Shown: positions 1 through 4,045 of the stretch, in pieces
Position numbering within the stretch: the stretch's first letter is position 1
How the letters are laid out: the number at the start of each line of letters is the position of its first letter
From: Chloroflexota bacterium
GTDB taxonomy: Bacteria; Chloroflexota; Ktedonobacteria; Ktedonobacterales; JACDGC01
Direction of reading: 5' to 3'
Length of the DNA stretch: 5,403 nucleotides
Assembly: GCA_021812265.1 (NCBI GenBank)
Contig: JAKAOI010000188.1
Coordinates: 1 to 5,403, forward strand
Notes under the pieces: generated by a model
What the model was told of the DNA's origin: nothing
What the model saw: only the letters and a program-made list of their open reading frames with translations
Database searches by the model: none
Position numbers and translations under genes: made by a program

Positions 1-1625
1 TGGCATGTACATATAGCCCAGATGGGAAGTATATAGCGAGTGGATCAGAAGATAGGACAGTGCGGATATGGGAAGCGCAAACCGGGCAGGTTGTGCGGAT
101 ATTGGAAGGACACACAGCAAGGGTGACCTCGTGCGTGTATAGTCCGGATGGGAAGTATATAGTGAGCGGGTCATGGGATAAGACAATGCGGATATGGGAA
201 GCGCAAACCGGGCAGATGGTACAGATATTAGATGGGCATACCAAACATGTTACAGCATGCGCATATAGTCCGGATGGGAGGTATATAGTGAGCGGGTCAT
301 GGGATAAGACAGTGCGGATATGGGATGTGCAAACCGGGCAGACGACGCAGATATTGGATGCGTATAGCGAACAGACATTGCAGCCATTAGAAGAACATGA
401 TAAATATGTTACAGCGTGCGCATATAGTCCGGATGGGAGATATGTGCTGAGCGGAGCGAATGATAGAACAGTGCGGATATGGGATGCGCAAACCGGGCAA
501 GTTGTGCGAATATTGGCAGGACATACAAGTTGGGTGAATTGCTGCATATATAGCCCGGATGGGAAGTATATAGTGAGCGGAGCGAATGATAGAACAGTGC
601 GGATATGGGATGCGCAAACCGGGCAGATAGTGCGGATATTAGATGGGCATACCAAACATGTTATTTCGTGCACATATAGTCCGGATGGGAAGTATATAGT
701 GAGTGGGTCGAGCGATAAAACCGTGCGGGTGTGGGATCTGCAAAACGAACAATCAATACAAAAGTTAGCCAGACATGCAGCAAGAGTGACCTCGTGCGCA
801 TATAGTCCGGATGGGAAGTATATAGTGAGTGGGTCAGATGATAAAACGATGCGGGTATGGGATGCGCAAACCGGGCAGGTTGTGCGGATATTGGAAGGAC
901 ATATTGGCAGAATTACAGCGTGCGCATATAGTCCGGATGGGAGGTATATAGTGAGTGGGTCATGGGATAAGACAATACGGATATGGGATGCGCAAACCGG
1001 GCAGACGGTACAGATATTAGATGGGCATACCAAACATGTTACAGCATGCGCATATAGTCCGGATGGGAAGTATATAGTGAGCGGATCATGGGATAAGACG
1101 CGGATATGGGACATACAAACTGGACAGACGGTACAGATATTGGAAGGACATATTGGCAGAATTACAGCATGTGTGTATAGTCCGGATGGGAGATATGTGC
1201 TGAGCGGAGCGGATGATGGAACAATGCGGGTATGGGATGCGCAAACCGGGCAGACGGTACAGGTATTGGAAGGGCATACGAATGAAGTGAAATGCTGTAT
1301 ATACAGTCCGGATGGGAAATATGTGTTGAGTGGTACTATAGAATTGTTGTGTGTATGGAATATCGAGAGCGGCCATACCGAACAGATGATGATGGGGCAT
1401 TCGGGCTATATCACAACGTGCGCATGTAGTCCAGATGGAAGATATGCTGTAAGTGGATCGGATGATAAAACGATACGGCTTTGGGATCTGCAAAAAGGGT
1501 CACTTGCGGCAGTATGGTATCATGAGGAAATGATTGTGAGCTGTGCAATTGCGCCGGATGGAACCCATGTGGTGTGTGGAGATGAAAATGGAAGGATACA
1601 TATTTTGAAAATGGAAGGAATATAA
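1..1625 (+). CDS. WD40 beta-propeller repeat protein, 5'-truncated by the window
   Basis: The reading frame is open from the first complete codon at base 3 to TAA at 1623-1625, so the GTG at 60 is an internal codon and the true start lies upstream. The visible ~541 residues are almost entirely WD40 repeats: 13 copies of a (Y/C/A)SPDG-type strand motif, most followed by SGSxDKTxRIWD and a GH-type turn. Their tyrosine or equivalent codons start at 12, 138, 264, 423, 549, 675, 801, 927, 1053, 1176, 1302, 1425 and 1548. Unit length is 42 residues, except blade 3 (53 residues, an 11-residue insert near 367-400) and blades 9, 11 and 12 (41 residues). Thirteen or more blades fit two seven-bladed propellers. 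The last blade has a degenerate APDG...GDENGRIHIL ending typical of the C-terminus of bacterial WD40 proteins that carry an N-terminal NTPase or effector domain. That N-terminal domain is not visible, so a STAND-like sensor role is inference only. WD40 propellers act as protein-binding platforms. There is no signal peptide or membrane segment in view. Confidence 0.95.
   Translation, partial: ACTYSPDGKYIASGSEDRTVRIWEAQTGQVVRILEGHTARVTSCVYSPDGKYIVSGSWDKTMRIWEAQTGQMVQILDGHTKHVTACAYSPDGRYIVSGSWDKTVRIWDVQTGQTTQILDAYSEQTLQPLEEHDKYVTACAYSPDGRYVLSGANDRTVRIWDAQTGQVVRILAGHTSWVNCCIYSPDGKYIVSGANDRTVRIWDAQTGQIVRILDGHTKHVISCTYSPDGKYIVSGSSDKTVRVWDLQNEQSIQKLARHAARVTSCAYSPDGKYIVSGSDDKTMRVWDAQTGQVVRILEGHIGRITACAYSPDGRYIVSGSWDKTIRIWDAQTGQTVQILDGHTKHVTACAYSPDGKYIVSGSWDKTRIWDIQTGQTVQILEGHIGRITACVYSPDGRYVLSGADDGTMRVWDAQTGQTVQVLEGHTNEVKCCIYSPDGKYVLSGTIELLCVWNIESGHTEQMMMGHSGYITTCACSPDGRYAVSGSDDKTIRLWDLQKGSLAAVWYHEEMIVSCAIAPDGTHVVCGDENGRIHILKMEGI
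3..1550 (+). repeat. Array of ~126-bp WD40-coding tandem repeats
   Basis: The repeat unit is visible as DNA, not only as protein. The core tatagtccggatggga recurs with few changes at 126-base spacing (138, 264, 423, 549, 675, 801, 927, 1053, 1176...). Some units are almost identical: bases 218-279 equal 1007-1068 over 62 positions (offset 789). The segment around 895-927 recurs around 1144-1176 (offset 249, two repeat units). This points to recent unit duplication or gene conversion. Blade 9 lost one codon between KT and RIW (about 1099). Large minus-strand open frames across this stretch are by-products of the repetition. Confidence 0.93.
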
Positions 1626-1626
1626 G

Positions 1627-1701
1627 GAGTATTGCTACGAAGACAAGAAAGCATTTGAAGAATTGTAACGGAAGTTGAAAGATACGTTGGAGTTTAAATG
1701 A
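1627..1701 (+). pseudogene. Possible C-terminal relic of an unidentified gene
   Basis: Between the WD40 stop and the DUF4291 start, the frame beginning at 1627 reads EYCYEDKKAFEEL, then TAA at 1666-1668, then RKLKDTLEFK and TGA at 1699-1701. Both halves have the charged, helix-like composition of a real protein C-terminus, and one stop replaces one residue. I do not recognise the family. It is only 25 codons, so chance cannot be excluded. It could equally be plain spacer upstream of the next gene. Confidence 0.3.
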
Positions 1702-1702
1702 T

Positions 1703-2332
1703 ATGAGTAAGATGTATACAAGTGAAGATTCGATTGCTCTTCCTTATCGCCAAATACGAGCTGTATATAATCAACGCACTATACGAGTATATCAAGCGTA
1801 TTCAAATGCAATCGCTGACACTGCTCTTCAATATGGCAGGTTTGTTTCTCCACCGTTCAATATGGAAAGAATGACGTGGATAAAGCCTTCTTTTCTATGG
1901 ATGATGTATCGAGCAGGATGGGGAAAGAAAGAGGCCAACCAAAAGCGCCTTCTTGCAATTGATATTACACGGACAGGTTTTGAGTGGGCGCTTTCATGTG
2001 CATATCTGGCACACTATGAATCATCAATGCCGTGCTCATATGAACAATGGCAGCAGCAGACAGCAAGAAGCAATGTCTTAATGCAATGGGATCCTGAGCG
2101 TGATATTCATTTGCATCCTTTATCATATCGAACCATTCAAATAGGACTGAGAGACGAGGCTCTTCGTCGATATGTATATGATTGGATAGAGAGTATCACA
2201 GATATTACATGGTTAGCAAATACAATTTATGGATATTTAGATAAAGGTGATATTGAGACAGCTCTCAATATGCTGCCTGAAGAACAGGAATATATTCTCA
2301 ATGAAGAGACTCAAAGAAGGATAGGGATATGA
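1703..2332 (+). CDS. DUF4291 domain-containing protein
   Basis: An intact gene of 209 residues with family-typical length. Recognisable DUF4291 (PF14124) landmarks appear in order: REIRAVY-like RQIRAVYNQRTIRVYQAYS near the N-terminus; the MTWIKPSFLWMMYRAGW block around residues 58-74; a LAIDITRTGFEWAL segment near 83-97; MQWDPERD near 127-134; RTIQIGL near 143-149; and a C-terminal WIESITDIT helix. The family is soluble and uncharacterised as far as I know, so no reaction is assigned. The ATG at 1703 is preceded by ttggag (1687-1692, 10 bases away); an in-frame ATG at 1712 is a weaker alternative. It follows the WD40 gene by 77 bases on the same strand, so co-transcription is possible but not shown. 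Codon use (more A/T-ending and CTT/TCT codons) differs from the WD40 gene, which suggests independent origin. There is no signal peptide. Confidence 0.92.
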   Translation: MSKMYTSEDSIALPYRQIRAVYNQRTIRVYQAYSNAIADTALQYGRFVSPPFNMERMTWIKPSFLWMMYRAGWGKKEANQKRLLAIDITRTGFEWALSCAYLAHYESSMPCSYEQWQQQTARSNVLMQWDPERDIHLHPLSYRTIQIGLRDEALRRYVYDWIESITDITWLANTIYGYLDKGDIETALNMLPEEQEYILNEETQRRIGI

Positions 2333-2484
2333 TAAGTAAATGTTTCATGATAGCGCATCTCCTAGTAGGAATGGCAGGGATGTATAAGGGGCAGTAGCCT
2401 CCTTGTGCAGGAATTGGAGTGTTCCCAAATAATTTTTCTTTTTAATGAATGCCGCCCATTCACAAATATTGCGTTGCCATAGCG
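2333..2484. other. Non-coding spacer after DUF4291
   Basis: No convincing gene is seen here. All three + frames carry stops. A minus-strand open frame crosses it, but half of that frame is antisense to the RHS relic. A weak 4-bp hairpin (ggaa 2410-2413 with ttcc 2422-2425) followed by a T-rich run (2431-2443) could be a poor terminator for the DUF4291 gene, but the stem is too short to call. Confidence 0.5.
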
Positions 2485-2807
2485 CCGACACAGCGATACA
2501 CGGGGCATCTGTTGGATTCCTCGGAGTTGTAATATCCCCTGCGAGGTAGTATGATCCGCGTATTGGGCAATGCATCAACGCCGACACGATGCAGGGACCG
2601 AACCGCTATGCCTATGTGGGTGGCAACCCGGAAACACCGACCGATCCCAGTGGACATTGCTATATAGCTGCAGAAAGATTGATATCAAGAAATATTGAAG
2701 CAGCAATGTACTATGTTGCAAAAGCAATGTCAATACAAGGAGATATACTGAGATGCAAGCAAAAAACGAGAAAAAATGGGAAGCAATTGCAATTCAAGAA
2801 GAACTAA
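2485..2807 (+). pseudogene. RHS/YD-repeat C-terminal core relic
   Basis: RHS-family core sequence is readable in two frames. Frame A (2485-2541) gives PTQRYTGHLLDSSEL, then TAA at 2530, matching the family pattern RYTGxxLDSSxGLYY. Frame B (from 2541) gives AR, then TAG at 2547, then YDPRIGQCINADTMQGPNRY and AYVGGNPETPTDPSGHC (to 2660), matching the ARYYDPRIGRF...NRYAYVxxNP...DPSGH hallmark of the RHS-associated core. Both stops sit where the family has tyrosine, and the frames differ by one base near 2539-2541. The gene is therefore broken and lacks nearly all of its N-terminal YD repeats. After DPSGH, where RHS proteins carry a variable toxin tip, only ~48 codons remain before TAA at 2805-2807. 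These overlap the start of the next gene and may not be RHS-derived. RHS proteins are large secreted or surface toxin carriers; this remnant cannot do that job. Confidence 0.85.
2737..2743 (+). promoter_or_regulatory. Ribosome binding site of the FGE-like gene
   Basis: The sequence aaggaga lies 9 bases before ATG 2753. It is a near-ideal Shine-Dalgarno and fixes the start inside the tail of the RHS relic, showing that the downstream gene is translated independently. Confidence 0.75.
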
Positions 2808-3640
2808 GACAGCTTGGATACAACAAATGGAGAGATAAGGCAACAGGGATAAGCTGTATAGAGCAGAAGGTGGCGCCGATATCGGCGGGAGAGTTTTTGA
2901 TGGGCAGTGACAAAAGCAGAGATAAACAGGCGAATGACAATGAAACGCCGCAGCATACAGTGCGCCTGGATGGATATGAGATCGGGAAGTACCCGGTGAC
3001 GGTGGCGGAATATGCGCTGTTTGTGGAAGCGACACACTGCGCTGCGCCAAGTAGTTGGGAAGAACAGAGGAATCGATTAGAGCATCCGATAGTGGTGGAA
3101 GCGATATATCGCACAACGTCGAGGAATTGGGAAGAACAGAAGAATCGATTAGATCATCCGATAGTGAATGTAAGTTGGTATGACGCGCAGACGTATGCGA
3201 AGTGGCTGAGCGAGGTGACAGGAGAGAGTTGGAGACTGCCGAGTGAGGCGGAGTGGGAGAAAGCGGCGCGAGGAACAGATGGGAGAATCTGGCCGTGGGG
3301 AAATGAGTGGGACGCGAGCAAGGCAAACACGAGGGAAAATGGGCCGGGAACAACCACACCGGTGGGGAGCTATCTGCAAGGCGCAAGTCCGTATGGAGTG
3401 ATGGATATGGCGGGGAATGTGTGGGAGTGGACGCATACAGTATATAAAGAATATCCATACGACACAAAAGACAGAAGAGAGGATGAATATTCTGTAGATA
3501 ATAGAGTGTTACGCGGCGGTTCGTGGGTCAACCATTCCGGGAACGCGCGTGCGGCGAGTCGCTACGACAACTGGGCGGATTTCACCAACTATATTAGAGG
3601 CTTCCGTCTTGTGTGCGCTGCGCCTGCGGCAGACTCATAA
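2753..3640 (+). CDS. FGE-sulfatase/C-type-lectin-fold protein, candidate DGR target
   Basis: A 295-residue protein. Residues 1-40 are a short charged lead-in. The FGE-sulfatase domain (PF03781, SUMF1-like) then runs to the C-terminus: SAGEFLMGS (44-52), ETPQHTVRLDGYEIGKYPVT, NVSWYDAQTYAKWLSE, WRLPSEAEWEKAARG, WPWGNEWD, GVMDMAGNVWEWT, RVLRGGSW (to 258) and GFRLV (283-287). The cysteine pair that binds copper in true formylglycine-generating enzymes is missing (the first aligns with Asn260, no second Cys). Sulfatase activation is therefore unlikely, and a ligand-binding or display role is more plausible. Residues 91-114 and 115-138 are a tandem duplication absent from the usual family pattern. 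The last ~45 codons change composition: earlier codons are purine-rich (aga, gga, ggg), whereas from 3512 on there are many C/T-ending codons with AAC-like residues, as in a DGR variable region. No signal peptide is seen. The start is set by aaggaga 9 bases upstream. The gene overlaps the end of the RHS relic frame by 55 bases. Confidence 0.93.
   Translation: MQAKNEKKWEAIAIQEELRQLGYNKWRDKATGISCIEQKVAPISAGEFLMGSDKSRDKQANDNETPQHTVRLDGYEIGKYPVTVAEYALFVEATHCAAPSSWEEQRNRLEHPIVVEAIYRTTSRNWEEQKNRLDHPIVNVSWYDAQTYAKWLSEVTGESWRLPSEAEWEKAARGTDGRIWPWGNEWDASKANTRENGPGTTTPVGSYLQGASPYGVMDMAGNVWEWTHTVYKEYPYDTKDRREDEYSVDNRVLRGGSWVNHSGNARAASRYDNWADFTNYIRGFRLVCAAPAADS
3023..3166 (+). repeat. 72-bp in-frame tandem duplication
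   Basis: Unit 1 (3023-3094) and unit 2 (3095-3166) are adjacent, equal in length and in frame. Both begin gtggaagcga and end with catccgatagtg, with tgggaagaacag and aatcgattaga shared. The protein units are VEA...SSWEEQRNRLEHPIV and VEA...RNWEEQKNRLDHPIV, 24 residues each. They diverge most over codons 4-11, so the duplication has either aged or been selected. Confidence 0.92.
3512..3630 (+). other. Candidate DGR variable region with IMH-like 3' end
   Basis: It spans the codons for RGGSW (3512-3526), a variable-looking core (3527-3595), and an adenine-free 32-base tract (3599-3630) coding GFRLVCAAPAA up to the first base pairs of the Ala codon. The core codons GTC, AAC, CAT, AAC, AGT, TAC, GAC, AAC, GAT, TTC, AAC and TAT are all NNY and each could come from AAC/AAT by substituting adenines only. 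In DGR targets of the lectin fold the variable region sits exactly here, at the C-terminus between GGSW and GFR. The template repeat and reverse transcriptase are not in the window, so this is an inference from pattern. Confidence 0.5.
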
Positions 3641-3654
3641 TTGAAAAACGATGC

Positions 3655-3674
3655 CCACACATGGAAATGTGTGG
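3655..3674 (+). other. Perfect 8-bp hairpin with GGAA tetraloop after the FGE-like gene
   Basis: The stem ccacacat (3655-3662) pairs fully with atgtgtgg (3667-3674) around loop ggaa. It starts 15 bases past the stop codon. There is no T-run after it, so it is not a standard terminator. Size, position and a GRNA-type loop fit the hairpin/cruciform element found just downstream of DGR variable regions. A simple mRNA 3'-end stabilising hairpin is the alternative. Confidence 0.6.
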
Positions 3675-3803
3675 CTGGATGGTATGCTGGCGGCAAGGGA
3701 GTCATTGCTCCATAACCGCGTTGCCATCCAAAATGAATCTGCGAAAATTGTTGATTGAAGCCACATGTTTCAACATGTGGTTCTCGTTAAAATGTGTGGC
3801 TGG
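3666..3803 (+). repeat. Inverted- and direct-repeat-rich intergenic element
   Basis: A 14-base direct repeat aaatgtgtggctgg occurs at 3665-3678 and 3790-3803. Between the copies lie tggatgg (3676-3682) paired with ccatcca (3724-3730), ggcaa (3692-3696) paired with ttgcc (3721-3725), and an inner ggag/ctcc (3698-3701/3708-3711). A separate perfect hairpin is at 3761-3780. The second atgtgtgg (3792-3799) can also pair with ccacacat at 3655. This nested symmetry suggests a structured RNA or a small palindromic mobile element. No coding potential is convincing. Confidence 0.5.
3761..3780 (+). terminator. Hairpin, possible weak terminator of the FGE-like gene
   Basis: The sequence ccacatgt (3761-3768), loop ttca, acatgtgg (3773-3780) is a perfect 8-bp stem followed by ttctcgtt. 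The stem is only half GC and the T-tract is interrupted, so termination is uncertain. It may instead be part of the surrounding repeat element. Confidence 0.35.
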
Positions 3804-3831
3804 GTGGTTTATCATGTGCTATTTTGTTTAG

Positions 3832-3844
3832 GCGCTCATAGCGC
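3832..3844. other. Short gcgct/agcgc hairpin and remaining metG upstream spacer
   Basis: The sequence gcgct (3832-3836) pairs with agcgc (3840-3844) around a 3-base loop. From here to about 3910 I see no gene and no recognisable regulatory RNA. No T-box consensus is present. Confidence 0.3.
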
Positions 3845-3913
3845 TAGTACGCTTCGCTGTGTTTCTCCCAATGAACACCGTATCGCATAGTTTGTGTTGT
3901 GGAGGCACTGCTT

Positions 3914-3940
3914 GGCGCAAATTGAAAAGCGTTTGCGCTT
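3914..3940 (+). promoter_or_regulatory. Two mutually exclusive hairpins upstream of metG
   Basis: The sequence gcgcaaa (3915-3921) can pair with tttgcgc (3932-3938), extended by a G-T wobble (3914/3939). Alternatively aagcg (3927-3931) can pair with cgctt (3936-3940) around loop tttg. The two use the same right arm. If the promoter at 3976 is correct, this lies upstream of the transcript and would act as DNA, for example an operator-like palindrome. Function is unknown. Confidence 0.35.
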
Positions 3941-3975
3941 AGACAAGAAGCGCTCGTCATGGTGTGCAAACTATG

Positions 3976-3984
3976 TGTTATACT
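3976..3984 (+). promoter_or_regulatory. Extended -10 promoter for metG
   Basis: TGTTATACT contains the extended -10 TG, a one-base gap and hexamer TATACT. No good -35 is found 16-18 bases upstream, which an extended -10 can compensate. Transcription would start near 3991 and give a leader of about 55 bases before metG. Confidence 0.5.
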
Positions 3985-4024
3985 GATTTGGAGCCTTTTT
4001 TAGAAGCGTTCAACACAAAAAGTC

Positions 4025-4030
4025 AGGAGA
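4025..4030 (+). promoter_or_regulatory. Ribosome binding site of metG
   Basis: The sequence aggaga lies 15 bases before ATG 4046, which is long spacing. There is no in-frame ATG, GTG or TTG closer to it (the codons between are cac, agc, tat, att, cat), so ATG 4046 is kept as the start. Confidence 0.5.
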
Positions 4031-4045
4031 CACAGCTATATTCAT

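Noticed and set aside
1086..1493. Minus-strand frames inside the WD40 array
   Set aside because: They are repetitive by-products of the WD40 repeat on the other strand.
2345..2587. Minus-strand 80-codon open frame between DUF4291 and the RHS relic
   Set aside because: Its first ~35 codons are antisense to clear RHS core sequence, it has no recognisable family or good ribosome binding site, and the remainder is too short to support alone. The part complementary to 2345-2484 reads fairly protein-like, so a search would be reasonable.
2679..2714. Promoter for the FGE-like gene (ttgata with tactat)
   Set aside because: Spacing of about 24 bases is too long and the -10 is poor.
2730..3467. Long minus-strand frame opposite the FGE-like gene
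   Set aside because: It is rich in Ser, Pro, His and Leu, as expected from the antisense of a purine-rich gene, and the + strand gene is unambiguous.
3655..3803. CRISPR-like array in the intergenic repeats
   Set aside because: Only two direct copies of 14 bases, 125 bases apart, with no regular spacers.
3613..3831. 72-codon + frame overlapping the end of the FGE-like gene
   Set aside because: Cys/Trp/Met-rich translation of hairpins and direct repeats, no ribosome binding site, no recognisable family.
3641..4045. T-box or SAM riboswitch in front of metG
   Set aside because: No T-box sequence consensus and no SAM riboswitch-like core can be read; the likely leader is only about 55 bases.
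3641..4045. DGR template repeat next to the variable region
   Set aside because: No second copy of the 3512-3630 sequence is seen in this interval or elsewhere in the window.
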